DNA from: Prevotellaceae bacterium
GTDB lineage: Bacteria; Bacteroidota; Bacteroidia; Bacteroidales; UBA932
Assembly (NCBI GenBank): GCA_031258195.1
Contig: JAIRNF010000057.1
Location: 46,440 to 110,439, forward strand
Reading direction: 5' to 3'
Length of the DNA stretch: 64,000 nt
The notes under the pieces were generated by a model. It made no database searches. It saw only the letters and a program-made list of their open reading frames with translations, and was not told the origin of the DNA. Every line of letters begins with the position of its first letter. Position 1 is the first letter of the stretch. A program made the translations under genes and the position numbers. Shown piece after piece: positions 23,194 through 32,812 of this stretch.

Positions 23194-25023
23194 TTATCTA
23201 TTTATTTTACATATTGTCATACCACAGCGCTCACAATCAAAATCCACCCGCAAGCGTTTTCCGTTGTTGTAAAGATAGAGTGATTCGGCATTTCCTGCAA
23301 CTTTTCCTTTAGTGCATATAGTGCATATCCCTAATTCTCTACGAATGCAATAATGAGTAGTCATTAAAACACCCTCAGTGTCCGGGTTCAGTTCAAAAGC
23401 ATCTCCTATATCTTTTAAGCCATGCCGCTCGTAAAATTTTCGGGCAAGCGAGTTTGCAATATTACCGAAATAGCTTAACGATGCAGATGGATAAGCGATG
23501 CTATTGGGTTCAATAGCGTATTTTTCTATTTTGTGGCTCACCAAACGTGCTTGCTCCAGCTTTTCAGCCAGCTGTCTTCTCCAGGCATTAACAACAGCAT
23601 GGGGATAGAAATAGACTTTATCAGAAGTAATAGCTGGAGTAAACATAAAGATACTATCGCCCGATTTAGAAAGATTCTCTTTTAAAGATTGTAACGCCAT
23701 CTCTTCGTTTTTAGCAATCTCGCCCAGTTGAGGCTCTTTTATATCAACGCTAATGCCATCTTCGTCTGTTGCGGTAATGGTAATTTCTTTCTCATTGGCT
23801 TTAAAAAGTAAGTCTGCATAAATAAAACGCCTGGCAGTAATTCCTGACATTCGTTTTTCGAAAGCATGGTTATAATTACGGAATACTTCAACCCCAAGAC
23901 CTATATCTTCCATTGATAACGGATAGATTCGTCCTTTCTCAACACGATTAACCTTAGTGCCTTTGAGTATTTCAGACCTATCAAAAAAGCAAATTCCATC
24001 TCCGTTATTTACCTCAATGTTGCCAGCTATTTTAAACCATGTATTGCCAATCTCTACGACCTTACCCAACTCTTCACCCTTATGTTTTGGGGTATTGAGC
24101 GATGCCATTTTTTTCTGTTTCCCGTCAATAAAATAACTGGTAAAACCACGATTAAACGACAGCCCAGGCTTGGGATCGAAGTTAAAGTAGGAATCGCCCG
24201 AAGAAGATTTTCGAACATCGGGATATTTTGCAATTAGCCTATCCAGCTGCCTGCGATAGTAAGCCGTAATATTTTTGACATACGTAAGGTCTTTCAACCT
24301 ACCTTCCATTTTAAACGAAGAAATGCCTGCTTTATATAAATCCTCCAGCTTATCTGACAGGTTAAAATCACTAAGCGATAGAAGATGCCTATTTTTTAAA
24401 AGCAGCTTCCCTTTAGCATCATGTAAATCATAAGCCGACCGACAGGGCTGAGCACATGCTCCCCTATTCGCACTCCGGTTGGCTATAGCCTGACTGAGGT
24501 AGCATTGTCCACTATGGCTTACGCATAATGCACCATGAACAAAACCTTCCAACTCAACGTTCGTTTGTTCGTGAATTGCGGCTATTTCTTGCATTGACAG
24601 CTCCCGTCCGAGAATTACTCGGGTAAAGCCCACATTTTCTAAGAACTTTACTTTCTCTGCATCCAAATTATTTGTCTGAGTCGAAGCATGGAGAGGAATA
24701 GGCGGCAATCCCATCTCCAACAATGCCATATCCTGTATAATAAGCGCATCGCAACCTATGTTATGGGCTTGTATGGCAATATTCCGGGCTTCCTCCAACT
24801 CTTGCTCATAGATGATGGTATTAAGAGCAAGATATACCTTAGCATAGTAACGATGGGCATAGGCTGCCAAGCGTTCAACGTCAGCCATGCTGTTGCCTGC
24901 GACTTCGCGAGCTCCGAATTTTTGTGCTGCAATATATACAGCATCGGCACCATGATTAATGGCGGCAATACCATAATCAGCATTCTTCGCAGGAGAAAGT
25001 AGCTCTAATTTATGAATAGCCAT
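23194..25023 (-). CDS. U32-family protein, RNA hydroxylation type (RlhA/TrhP-like)
   Basis: The 609-residue protein belongs to peptidase family U32, most of whose studied bacterial members (TrhP, RlhA) are RNA hydroxylation enzymes rather than proteases. It has LELLSPAKNADYGIAAINHG at residues 6-25, HGADAVYIAAQKFGAR, LHASTQTNN, FVHGALCVSHSGQCYLSQA and RGACAQPCRSAYDL, with cysteines for an iron-sulfur cluster. The SSFKMEGRLKDLTYVKNITA stretch is the U32 signature. The long C-terminal half (about 330-609) and the closing cysteine motifs (ELGICTICTKGK, DCERCGMTICK) make it more like the long RlhA form than the 450-residue TrhP form. The substrate, 23S rRNA or tRNA, cannot be decided here. Confidence 0.85.
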   Translation of the reverse strand: MAIHKLELLSPAKNADYGIAAINHGADAVYIAAQKFGAREVAGNSMADVERLAAYAHRYYAKVYLALNTIIYEQELEEARNIAIQAHNIGCDALIIQDMALLEMGLPPIPLHASTQTNNLDAEKVKFLENVGFTRVILGRELSMQEIAAIHEQTNVELEGFVHGALCVSHSGQCYLSQAIANRSANRGACAQPCRSAYDLHDAKGKLLLKNRHLLSLSDFNLSDKLEDLYKAGISSFKMEGRLKDLTYVKNITAYYRRQLDRLIAKYPDVRKSSSGDSYFNFDPKPGLSFNRGFTSYFIDGKQKKMASLNTPKHKGEELGKVVEIGNTWFKIAGNIEVNNGDGICFFDRSEILKGTKVNRVEKGRIYPLSMEDIGLGVEVFRNYNHAFEKRMSGITARRFIYADLLFKANEKEITITATDEDGISVDIKEPQLGEIAKNEEMALQSLKENLSKSGDSIFMFTPAITSDKVYFYPHAVVNAWRRQLAEKLEQARLVSHKIEKYAIEPNSIAYPSASLSYFGNIANSLARKFYERHGLKDIGDAFELNPDTEGVLMTTHYCIRRELGICTICTKGKVAGNAESLYLYNNGKRLRVDFDCERCGMTICKINR

Positions 25024-25033
25024 ATTTAATGCG

Positions 25034-25061
25034 AAAAACCCCAGAACTTCCTGAGGTTTTT
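25034..25061 (-). terminator. Intrinsic terminator after the TPR gene
   Basis: A 10-bp stem (25035-25044 with 25051-25060, six-base loop) contains one mismatch on the plus strand that becomes a G-U pair on the minus-strand RNA. It ends in a T-run on the minus strand. It lies 20 bases after the stop of the minus-strand TPR gene and 10 bases before the U32 start. Confidence 0.75.
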
Positions 25062-25081
25062 CAGCTGATATTTAGTATTTC

Positions 25082-26056
25082 CTAGTTACAACCAAGAGCC
25101 TTAATTCTACTCTCAGCGTATGCTTTGAACTGAGCATTGCCTACAATCTTTTTGTAGTTTTCGCAAGCTTTTGCCTTATTTCCTTTTGCATCATAAGAAA
25201 GAGCGAGCTGATAGGCAGTATTTAAGTTTGTAGTTTTATCTAAAGATGCTGCTTTTTCTAAATAGTTAATTGCAGTATCATATTTTTTCAAGTTTACATT
25301 AGCAGAACCAGCAATTCTAGCAGCATTAGCAGATTCTTTAATGTCAAAAGATTTTATTGCATTTACACTAGCATCAGCCAACTTCTTTGCTTTTAAAGCG
25401 TCATTTGCTTTTAATAAATAAACATTTGCCAACTGGCTTTTACCCATATCAAGATTCTTTGCATCGTTTGCCTTTGTTGCAAGCTCAATACCTTTTTCGT
25501 AGTTAGTAATCGCCTTATCGTTGTCGCCCAACTTGTTGTACGCATATCCTAAGCAGATGTAGACTTCTGCGTTATCAGCGTTATCCTTAATAACTGCTTC
25601 GTATGCGGCAGCGGCATTTTGGAAATCGTCAGCAGTTAAAAAGTCGGTAGCTTTAGCCAGACCGATTTGAGGGATTAGCTCGTTTAGCTCAGTAACAACT
25701 TCCTGATTAGAGAATTTTTCTGAAGCAGCCTTTGCTTCTTTCAACTTAACAGCAGCTTCGTCGTACTTTTTAGCAGCCAATAAATCTTTACCCTGCATAT
25801 AAGGGATAGCTTGCAGTAACTTTTCGCAATTTTCTTTTAGGGTAGCCGCCTCTTCTCCATCAACGTCGCCAAGGGTATTAAGCATTTCGTAAGCTTTGCC
25901 AACGTTAGTCATCGACTGATCGTACTGCTTAGCCTGAAATTCTTGATTAGCTTTGTTAAACAGATCGATAATCTCGTTAATGTCCTGTGCATTCAGATTA
26001 AATGATAATAGCAATGCAGCAACAGCTGTCAATCCATACTTTAATACTCGTTTCAT
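25082..26056 (-). CDS. Secreted TPR-repeat protein
   Basis: The 324-residue product has a signal peptide (GLTAVAALLLSFNLNAQ) and a mature part made of tetratricopeptide repeats: QEFQAKQYDQSMTNVGKAYE, YDEAAVKLKEAKAASEKF, FQNAAAAYEAVIKDN, AEVYICLGYAYNKLGDNDK and LKKYDTAINYLEKAAS. Such periplasmic or outer-membrane TPR proteins act as scaffolds in assembly of envelope complexes, and nothing here points to a particular partner. It is Lys- and Ala-rich with abundant T-ending codons and is probably well expressed. It has its own promoter-like elements upstream and a terminator downstream, so it is a single-gene unit. Confidence 0.85.
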   Translation of the reverse strand: MKRVLKYGLTAVAALLLSFNLNAQDINEIIDLFNKANQEFQAKQYDQSMTNVGKAYEMLNTLGDVDGEEAATLKENCEKLLQAIPYMQGKDLLAAKKYDEAAVKLKEAKAASEKFSNQEVVTELNELIPQIGLAKATDFLTADDFQNAAAAYEAVIKDNADNAEVYICLGYAYNKLGDNDKAITNYEKGIELATKANDAKNLDMGKSQLANVYLLKANDALKAKKLADASVNAIKSFDIKESANAARIAGSANVNLKKYDTAINYLEKAASLDKTTNLNTAYQLALSYDAKGNKAKACENYKKIVGNAQFKAYAESRIKALGCN

Positions 26057-26091
26057 CTTTTATAATTTTGGTTTATTTCTTTTCAAGTATG

Positions 26092-26123
26092 CAATACTAC
26101 AAATTTCAGACCAAAAATACAAA
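26092..26123 (-). promoter_or_regulatory. Putative promoter of the TPR gene
   Basis: On the minus strand TTTG (26123-26120) and TAGTATTG (26099-26092, one mismatch to TAnnTTTG) are separated by 20 bases, as in Bacteroidota promoters. The gene start is 35 bases downstream. Confidence 0.5.
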
Positions 26124-26166
26124 TCAATGATGAAGCGAATCTTAGCATAGCTGTTAGATTTTTTTG

Positions 26167-26814
26167 TTAACAAAAACGAAAACATCCAAAGTAATCGGGG
26201 CGATGAAATGACGGTTTCTCTGTATTTATAGGAAATAAACTTAAATAATGAGGGCTAGGGAGTTCGTCTCCACATTTATATAAGTTGGCGGTAAATGTGC
26301 AATTTTTAAGATTAGTTAGCTGATGCCTGAAGAATGCTTGCAGCGGAATTGCAACAACCAGCGTTCAGGTGAAATTTCCGATTTTAACTTCAAAAGGTTG
26401 ATTTCCAAGACTGGAATGCCAACGAACGCTTTCCATAACTTCAACATTCGGACGTATAGCCGATTCGCCCATTTTACGGTAGCCCATAAGCAGCGTACTA
26501 ATACAGCTGAATTCGAAATTATAGTAGCAATCGCTGGCATCGGGCGAGATGAACAGTTCGCAGCACGAGTCTTTGCTTACTTTACTATTATTCTCGGTAT
26601 ATATTGCTCTGATTGATTCTTCTTCTACCACAAATTTCAAAAATAGCTCGGCATCGTTATAACCCAAGTAGGCTATTACTTTGGGCTTATAGCTATCGGC
26701 AATCCAATTCCGAGAAGCTAAAGCCAAAGGTGTAGCTTGCTCATCCAGCGTTTCTGAAACCTGTGCCAGATCAGGCTTATCCACCCCCTTAAGTATTTCG
26801 TTTATGGTTATCAT
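26167..26814 (-). pseudogene. CBM9-like protein gene with an in-frame TGA
   Basis: From the ATG at 26814 the frame reads through LASRNWIADSYKPKVIAYL, AELFLKFVVEEESIRAIYTE and DSCCELFISPDASDCYYNFE to GNFT, then a TGA at 26367-26365. The same frame continues without interruption for 65 more codons: TLVVAIPLQAFFRH, then YKCGDELPSPHYLSLFPINT and EKPSFHRPDYFG, ending at a TAA at 26167. The second part is the conserved end of carbohydrate-binding family 9-like proteins (CGDELPxPHYLS, EKPxFHRPxxFG). A tryptophan is expected before TLVVAIP, so TGG to TGA is the likely change. The full product would be about 215 residues. An in-frame ATG at 26850 lies inside a repeat and is not the natural start. Confidence 0.8.
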
Positions 26815-26830
26815 TACTACATAAAAACCC

Positions 26831-26923
26831 ATAACCGTCATTTCGAGCAAAGCGAGAAATCTCCTAATTCAGTGCAGTACTGCTGCATAAGAGATTTCTC
26901 GCTTTGCTCGAAATGACGGTTAT
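26831..26923 (-). repeat. Palindromic intergenic repeat, copy 5 (long form)
   Basis: Arms of 33 bases at 26831-26863 and 26891-26923 are perfect reverse complements, with a 27-base spacer. Read on the minus strand, the spacer contains CAGCAGTACTGCACTGAATTAG-like sequence shared with copies 9 to 12, so this copy lies in the opposite orientation to them. It separates fumarase from the CBM9-like gene, 14 bases after the fumarase stop. Confidence 0.93.
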
Positions 26924-26936
26924 TTTTTCGTCTTAT

Positions 26937-28565
26937 TTAACAAGTAGATTTCAGGCTTTTAAAGAAGTCGCTACCTTTATCATCCACTAGAATGAAAGCA
27001 GGGAAATCTTCAACTTCGATTTTCCAGATGGCTTCCATACCCAGCTCGGGATATTCCAGAACTTCAACATTCTTTATGCTTTCCTGCGCAAGAATAGCAG
27101 CCGGTCCGCCGATACTACCTAAATAGAATCCGCCATGCTTTTTACAGGCTTCAGTAACAGCATCGCTACGGTTACCTTTAGCAATCATAATCATGCTGCC
27201 GCCGTTATCCTGAAATAAATCTACATAGGCGTCCATACGTCCGGCAGTAGTAGGTCCGAACGAGCCGGAAGACATACCCTTTGGTGTTTTTGCAGGACCA
27301 GCATAGTAGATAGGATGATCTTTCATATATTGAGGAAGTCCTTCGCCGGCATCAATACGCTCTTTAAGCTTAGCGTGCGCTATATCGCGACCAACAATTA
27401 TAGTACCTGTTAGCGATAGGCGTGTTGATACAGGGTATTTAGTTAGCTCTGCCAATACCTCTTTCATCGGGCGGTTAAGATTTATCTTCACAGCATTTCC
27501 TTCACCCTGATTACGCATGTTTTCGGAAATGAGACGACCGGGATTAGTGTCCATTTTTTCTACCCATACGCCATCTTTGTTGATTTTTGCTTTAATGTTA
27601 CGGTCGGCAGAACATGATACGCCAAGCCCCACAGGACACGAAGCGCCGTGGCGTGGAAGGCGAATGATACGAATATCGTAAGCATAGTACTTACCGCCAA
27701 ACTGAGCACCCAGTCCGATTTGCTGCGCCATTTTAAGCACCTTTTTTTCCAACTCGATATCGCGGAAAGCTTGTCCGCCGTCGTTTCCTTGTGTAGGAAG
27801 CGAGTCGAGATATTTTGCAGACGCCAGCTTAACGGTTTTCAAGCAAGCTTCTGCTGAAGTTCCGCCAATAACAAACGCAATATGGTAAGGAGGGCATGCG
27901 GCAGTACCAAGCGTTTTCATCTTCTCAAGCAAGAACTTTTCTAAAGTTGAAGGATTTAGCAACGCTTTAGTTTCTTGATAGAGATAAGTTTTGTTAGCAG
28001 AACCGCCGCCCTTTGCTATAAATAAAAACTTATACTCGTTACCATCTATTGCAGCAATATCAATTTGTGCAGGAAGGTTACAACCCGAATTCTTTTCGGT
28101 GTACATATCCAAAGCAACAGTTTGCGAATAGCGTAAGTTTTCTTCGGTATATGTCTGGTAAACTCCTTTAGAGATTGCCTCTTCATCGCCACCGCCAGTC
28201 CAAACTTGCTGACCTTTTTTGGCTGTAACTATTGCCGTGCCTGTATCCTGACAGAAAGGTAAAAGACCTTTAGCTGAAACTTCGGCATTACGCAGCATGG
28301 TCAACGCAACATACTTATCGTTATCGCTAGCTTCGTGATCTGATAGTATTGCTGCTATCTGCTCGTTATGCGCAGGGCGCAAATAGAACGAGCAATCGCG
28401 CATTGCTGCTTTAGCAATCTTTGTAAGCGCTTCGGGCTCTACTTTAAGAATTTCATTTCCTTCAAATTGCGTGGTTGAAACATGCTCGTTCGTTAACAGA
28501 TAGTATTCTGTCTCATCTTTTCCTAACGGAAAGGGTTCTTGATAGCTAAATGGAGGTGTTGCCAT
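26937..28565 (-). CDS. fumA: Fumarate hydratase, class I (iron-sulfur)
   Basis: The 542-residue single-chain class I fumarase hydrates fumarate to malate using an oxygen-sensitive [4Fe-4S] cluster. The alpha domain (about 45-330) contains [20 protein letters not shown] (first cluster cysteine), [13 protein letters not shown] (second) and [55 protein letters not shown] supplies the third. The beta domain (about 370-540) has [27 protein letters not shown]-type and [17 protein letters not shown] motifs. The length is typical for fused FumA/FumB proteins. It fits the fermentative or anaerobic physiology suggested by korAB. Two repeat hairpins flank it, and a -7 element lies 40 bases upstream. Confidence 0.95.
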   Translation of the reverse strand: MATPPFSYQEPFPLGKDETEYYLLTNEHVSTTQFEGNEILKVEPEALTKIAKAAMRDCSFYLRPAHNEQIAAILSDHEASDNDKYVALTMLRNAEVSAKGLLPFCQDTGTAIVTAKKGQQVWTGGGDEEAISKGVYQTYTEENLRYSQTVALDMYTEKNSGCNLPAQIDIAAIDGNEYKFLFIAKGGGSANKTYLYQETKALLNPSTLEKFLLEKMKTLGTAACPPYHIAFVIGGTSAEACLKTVKLASAKYLDSLPTQGNDGGQAFRDIELEKKVLKMAQQIGLGAQFGGKYYAYDIRIIRLPRHGASCPVGLGVSCSADRNIKAKINKDGVWVEKMDTNPGRLISENMRNQGEGNAVKINLNRPMKEVLAELTKYPVSTRLSLTGTIIVGRDIAHAKLKERIDAGEGLPQYMKDHPIYYAGPAKTPKGMSSGSFGPTTAGRMDAYVDLFQDNGGSMIMIAKGNRSDAVTEACKKHGGFYLGSIGGPAAILAQESIKNVEVLEYPELGMEAIWKIEVEDFPAFILVDDKGSDFFKSLKSTC

Positions 28566-28605
28566 GTCTTATAGTTTATAATTCTTACTTTCTTTTAATA
28601 GCACG

Positions 28606-28613
28606 CAAAGATA
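28606..28613 (-). promoter_or_regulatory. Putative -7 element for fumarase
   Basis: On the minus strand this reads TATCTTTG, an exact TAnnTTTG match, 40 bases upstream of the fumarase ATG. Confidence 0.5.
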
Positions 28614-28697
28614 AAAGATTATACAGTATTGAATTATGTTCTTAGATATAAATCTGTAAGAATAATATATTTATAATATGTAGAGATAACTTTTATA

Positions 28698-28765
28698 CGT
28701 CAATTCCGAACGCAGTGAGGAATCTGCAATATGCTCAACAGATTCCTCACTGCGTTCGGAATGAC
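28698..28765. repeat. Palindromic intergenic repeat, copy 6 (short form)
   Basis: Perfect 24-base arms at 28703-28726 and 28739-28762 (ATTCCGAACGCAGTGAGGAA in the left arm) surround a 12-base loop. One extra A interrupts the outer GTC/GAC pairing. This copy has the GGAATCT variant of the family. It lies between pepP and fumarase, 20 bases after the pepP stop. Confidence 0.9.
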
Positions 28766-28784
28766 AACCTTTAAATAACTCCTA

Positions 28785-30194
28785 CTAATTCTTATGTGTA
28801 AAAGTTACCCTCATTGTTTCTTCTACTTCTTCTACCGTAATAGGCGCGCGTTTACTTCCTAACATACGGCAACCGCTATCAGTAATCAGTATATCGTCTT
28901 CAAGACGTATGCCGCCAAAATCGAGATACTCCTCAATCTTTGCAAAATTAAGGAATGCTTCGTTAGTTTTATCCCGCTTCCATTGTGCAATAAGAGCGGG
29001 AATAAAGTAAATGCCCGGTTCAACCGTCATTACGAAACCTTTTTGCAAACGGCGTCCCATGCGTAGAGCAGATAGTCCAAACTGCGTAGAGCGTTGTATT
29101 TCGTCATCATAACCCACATTGTTTTCGCCAAGATCTTCCATATCGTGAACGTCAAGCCCCATCATATGTCCAAGACCATGAGGGAAAAACAACGCATGTG
29201 CTCCGTTTCTTACTGCCTCGGCAGGGTCGCCCTTCATCAACCCCAACCGCGTTAAGCCTTTTGCGATAACCAATGCCGACTCTAAGTGTACGCTTTGGTA
29301 GGTTATGCCCGGTTTAGATATCTCGAATGCTCTGTTGTTTGCTGCTAGCACGATGTTGTATATTTCTTTCTGCTTTTGTGTAAACTTACCGCCTACAGGA
29401 GCTGTACGTGTATAGTCTGATGCGTAATGCGACGCAATCTCCGCACCTGCATCGGTAAGCATCAGTTTACCTTCTGTCAGCTTATTTCCATGGTAATGGT
29501 TATGCAGTGTTTCTCCGTTCTGTGAGAGTATTACAGGGAAAGATACCATACCATTATGCTTTAATGCAACGCCTTCTACAGCACCGGCAACAGTATATTC
29601 CATAGTTCCCGGTTTACATAGCTGCATGGCTGTAACGTGCATTTCGTATCCTACATCACATGCTTTTTCTATTTCTGCAATTTCGCCATCTTCCTTAACA
29701 GAACGTAGCTGTACCACCGTTTTTACCAACTCTATAGAAAAATGGTCTTTCAACTGGCGGGGATTAATGCCCAGCAAATCCTCCAATAACAGCATATTGT
29801 CGTGACGATAAGGAGGTAAGAAGTGAACTTTTCTTCCTTTTTTCACAGCCTCTGCAATTACGCCGTTTAATTCATTAAACGCACGACTCTGGTTAACACC
29901 TACCTCGGCAGCTTGATCTTTTACCAAGGGCTGATGACCCATCCAGATGATGTCATCCATATCTACATCGTTGGCAAAGATACACTCCGTATTATTATCA
30001 ACATCAATAACGGCAGCAAATCCGGGATGATCTATACCGAAGAAGTATAAGAAACTACTATCCTGACGGTACTTGTATGTATTAGAACGATAGTTCATCG
30101 AAGCCTCGTCATTCCCCAGAAACAGTAATACTCCCGACTTCATAAGGTCTTTAAGACCTTGTCTTCTTTTTATGTATATTTCTTTACTAAACAT
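28785..30194 (-). CDS. pepP: Xaa-Pro aminopeptidase (M24B)
   Basis: The 469-residue metallopeptidase removes N-terminal residues preceding proline. The N-terminal creatinase-like domain (about 1-165) has YRQDSSFLYFFGIDHPGFAA. The pita-bread domain carries all five metal ligands: LTDAGAEIASHYASDYTRT (two Asp), FPHGLGHMMGLDVHD (His), TVEPGIYFIP (Glu) and FGGIRLEDDILIT (Glu). Two histidines near HNHYHGNK also fit. The length matches the E. coli PepP class. The start ATG is at 30194. The transporter gene lies 51 bases upstream on the same strand and may be a peptide transporter, which would make a peptide-use pair. Confidence 0.94.
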   Translation of the reverse strand: MFSKEIYIKRRQGLKDLMKSGVLLFLGNDEASMNYRSNTYKYRQDSSFLYFFGIDHPGFAAVIDVDNNTECIFANDVDMDDIIWMGHQPLVKDQAAEVGVNQSRAFNELNGVIAEAVKKGRKVHFLPPYRHDNMLLLEDLLGINPRQLKDHFSIELVKTVVQLRSVKEDGEIAEIEKACDVGYEMHVTAMQLCKPGTMEYTVAGAVEGVALKHNGMVSFPVILSQNGETLHNHYHGNKLTEGKLMLTDAGAEIASHYASDYTRTAPVGGKFTQKQKEIYNIVLAANNRAFEISKPGITYQSVHLESALVIAKGLTRLGLMKGDPAEAVRNGAHALFFPHGLGHMMGLDVHDMEDLGENNVGYDDEIQRSTQFGLSALRMGRRLQKGFVMTVEPGIYFIPALIAQWKRDKTNEAFLNFAKIEEYLDFGGIRLEDDILITDSGCRMLGSKRAPITVEEVEETMRVTFTHKN

Positions 30195-30245
30195 ATTTTA
30201 TAGTTTTAATTTACCGTGTAAGTTAACAATAAATATTTTTTATTG

Positions 30246-31633
30246 TTATGCAGCCTGTTTCTTAGCATCAATTCTGCGTGTAACGTATCCGTATATCAGC
30301 AGCGCAGCTGTCGATAGCATAGCTGCTCCCATAAATACGAACCAAATGTAGTGTGCGTGCTGACTGGCGTTTGCCCATTCAGCGTCACTTAGTCCTGCCG
30401 GATCGGGACAATGGGCATCCAGCAAAAAGCCTGACATAATAAATCCTATAAGGTACGAAAAGAAAGAGTGTAACTGCCCGAACCCCAAATACATTCCCTC
30501 TTCTCCTTTCGGGGCTTGCTTTGAAAAATACTCGAGATATCGTGGAGAGATAAAAGTTTCTGCTAACCCCTGAAACATAATCCCTATAATCATCATAAAG
30601 GCAATAGGGTGTAACCCCAATATGTATTCGGAGCCTATTAGATTACCCTCAGCCATAAACAATGCAGAAATAGGCATAATAGCCATGCCCAGTGTCATAG
30701 AAAAGAGTGCACTTTTTCGGCGCATCAGGTGGGTAATAAAGTTTACAAATATCACAACTACCAAAGGGTTGACATTGGCATACCAGCCAGACGTGGCTGA
30801 ACTGCCAGCCATACGGGTAACATACTTCGGCATAGTTGCATACATCTGGGTTTGTACCAGCCAGAACCCGGCAATAATAAGAATAAGAACTATTAAGCGG
30901 GTGTTAGTTAAAACTTTAAGAAGGCTGCGTCCGATTTCGGCAAAAGACTTACCCTGCCCTGCCCTTTGAGAGCTCCTGTAGTAAATATAAATTAAGATAA
31001 ATGCTATTAAAGTCATGGCTGCAGCAAAATAGTTAATCGCTACCAATCCCGCGTCGCCCATCGATCTACGTAAAGGATCGACTATTGTTTTACCGCTAAA
31101 CGATCCTATATTTACCATCATATAAAGATAGCAAAGCCCCTTGCTCGGGTAGATTCAGAGGTCTCTTTCGCAACCGTACTCGCAATAACCGATTTGATAA
31201 ACGATCCTCCTACCATAATAACCAGCAGCACAGGAATAATAGCCCAACGATAAGTGCTATTTTCCAGCCCCATAAATTTTGTTTTTTCCCCATACTCTAC
31301 TAGCTCTGCATGCTGAAGCAAACCGGGGAGTAAACCTGTACCCAGATAACCGATAGTAAGTAAACCGGAAGCCATCAGCATGGAACTGCGAAAGCCTATC
31401 TTATCGGCAATAGCACCGCTAAAAGTAGGAAGAAAGTATAGCCCCGCAGAGAAAATACCGGAAATAATACCCGCTTCTATATCGTTAAAGCCAAGAACAT
31501 TAGACAGATACAGGGTCAGCACAACAAATACACCGTAAAAAGCGGCGCGCTCTAGCGCTTCTGCAACATTCGAAACCCAAAATGCTCTCGAAAAACGTAT
31601 CTTTTCCTTCTTAACCGGCGGGATGGTAGCCAT
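30246..31633 (-). pseudogene. POT-like MFS transporter split by a frameshift
   Basis: The ATG at 31633 opens 171 codons ending at a TGA at 31118-31120 (RARGFAIFI, stop). An overlapping ATG at 31121 (ATGA) opens 291 further codons to 30246. Joined, they give a 462-residue, 12-helix transporter. The first part contains ALERAAFYGVFVVLTLYLSN, a signature-like run of proton-dependent oligopeptide transporters, and GAIADKIGFRSS, the typical MFS loop 2-3. The second part continues with transmembrane segments beginning MMVNIGSFSG, which is normal mid-protein sequence in this family. The break sits in TTTATATGATGG, so loss of one AT pair from a TATATATG run would explain it. Translational coupling of two real half-transporters is less likely. 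Oligopeptide uptake is the likely ancestral role. Confidence 0.8.
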
Positions 31634-31642
31634 TATTTAAGC

Positions 31643-32626
31643 CTATTTAGTTTCTATCTCCTTTATTTTTTCTTGAATTAACTTCCATGTAATATCGCTC
31701 ATTTTCGTACCGATTACCTCTACAACCTTACCGGCACAGAGAGAGCCTATTGCTCCGCACTTATCTAACGACAGTCCGTTAGATAGCCCGTATAAGAATC
31801 CTGATGCATATAAATCTCCGGCACCTGTAGCATCCACTGCATTTGCAGCTATAGCATTTATACGATGAAACTCCTGCTTACTTTTAATCAACGATCCTTC
31901 TTTACCGATTTTTACAACAGCAATATCGCATAGCTCGGCAAATCGACTTACTGCTTTATCCGGCTCTAAGCCTGTAAACGACATTGCTTCATCTTCGTTT
32001 GCAAATACGATATCAACGTAATGCTCCAGCATACGCCCAAGGAATTCTTTGTTTTCGTCAACCACATTGTAGCTTGCCATATCTAGTGAAACTGTCATTC
32101 CGTTTAACTTTGCCAACTCTACAGCCTTCTCGAACAGACGATGGTTTTGCACCAAGTACCCCTCTATATGAAAATGAGAATATCCTTCGAACATAGCAGT
32201 AGTAAGATCTGTAGAATCTAACTCTATTGCAGCTCCCAAATATACAGCGAACGTACGCTCTACATCGCTAGAGATAAGTACCATTGCACGCCCCGAAGAA
32301 ACATCGTCGGTAAGAAGATTAGAATGTATTCCGCTGCTTTCCTGATCAATACGGAAATCTTCGCCCAATTTATCAGCCCCCACCTTACCTATAAAGCCTG
32401 TTTTTGTGCCAAGCATAGCCAGCCCGTTAATCGTATTAGCCGACGAACCGCCTGCTACTCTTTGACATCCTATGTTTAGCAGCTCTTTTAGTATATTATT
32501 GCTAATGATCTCGTCCACATGCCGCATGCTACCCTTTGGTAAGCAGTATTTATCTAATAGCTCGTCTGATGGCAACGTTGCCAATATATCGACCAGAGCA
32601 TTCCCTATTCCCAAAACTGATTTCAT
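31643..32626 (-). CDS. PfkB-family sugar/nucleoside kinase, adenosine kinase-like
   Basis: The 327-residue product has the ribokinase fold: VLGIGNALVDILATLP at residues 4-19, AGGSSANTINGLAMLG (substrate-binding glycines, about 58-73), GFIGKVGADKLGEDF and the ATP/anion-hole signature NAVDATGAGDLYASGFLYG near residue 265, with the catalytic Asp in GAGD. The GSSANT and GKVG blocks and the overall length are typical of proteins annotated as adenosine kinase in Bacteroidota, but other nucleoside or sugar substrates cannot be excluded. It ends 9 bases before the start of the transporter gene and probably heads an operon with it and pepP. The strand order is kinase, transporter, peptidase. Confidence 0.85.
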   Translation of the reverse strand: MKSVLGIGNALVDILATLPSDELLDKYCLPKGSMRHVDEIISNNILKELLNIGCQRVAGGSSANTINGLAMLGTKTGFIGKVGADKLGEDFRIDQESSGIHSNLLTDDVSSGRAMVLISSDVERTFAVYLGAAIELDSTDLTTAMFEGYSHFHIEGYLVQNHRLFEKAVELAKLNGMTVSLDMASYNVVDENKEFLGRMLEHYVDIVFANEDEAMSFTGLEPDKAVSRFAELCDIAVVKIGKEGSLIKSKQEFHRINAIAANAVDATGAGDLYASGFLYGLSNGLSLDKCGAIGSLCAGKVVEVIGTKMSDITWKLIQEKIKEIETK

Positions 32627-32812
32627 CCAGAATATACTTTTGTTACATGAATAATTTATACAAGGTCAAAAATAACCCAAAAAAACAAAAAGACCGCATT
32701 AAATATGTTTTACGCTACATATGTCATTAATAAGTAACCATAACGGGAAAAACTTTCTTAACTTCGCAACCAATTTACTTACAGTATCACCTTTTAAAAA
32801 TATAGAAATTTT

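Noticed and set aside
26365..26367. TGA read as tryptophan (alternative genetic code)
   Set aside because: TGA ends intact genes in the same window, such as the DUF3098 gene and the transposase, and tryptophan is encoded by TGG throughout, so recoding is not general. No selenocysteine context is seen.
26323..26616. Plus-strand open frame opposite the CBM9-like gene
   Set aside because: It is antisense to a recognisable protein whose conserved motifs run on the minus strand.
31100..31135. Programmed frameshift in the transporter gene
   Set aside because: No slippery heptamer or downstream stimulatory structure is visible at TTTATATGATGG. Loss of two bases is simpler.
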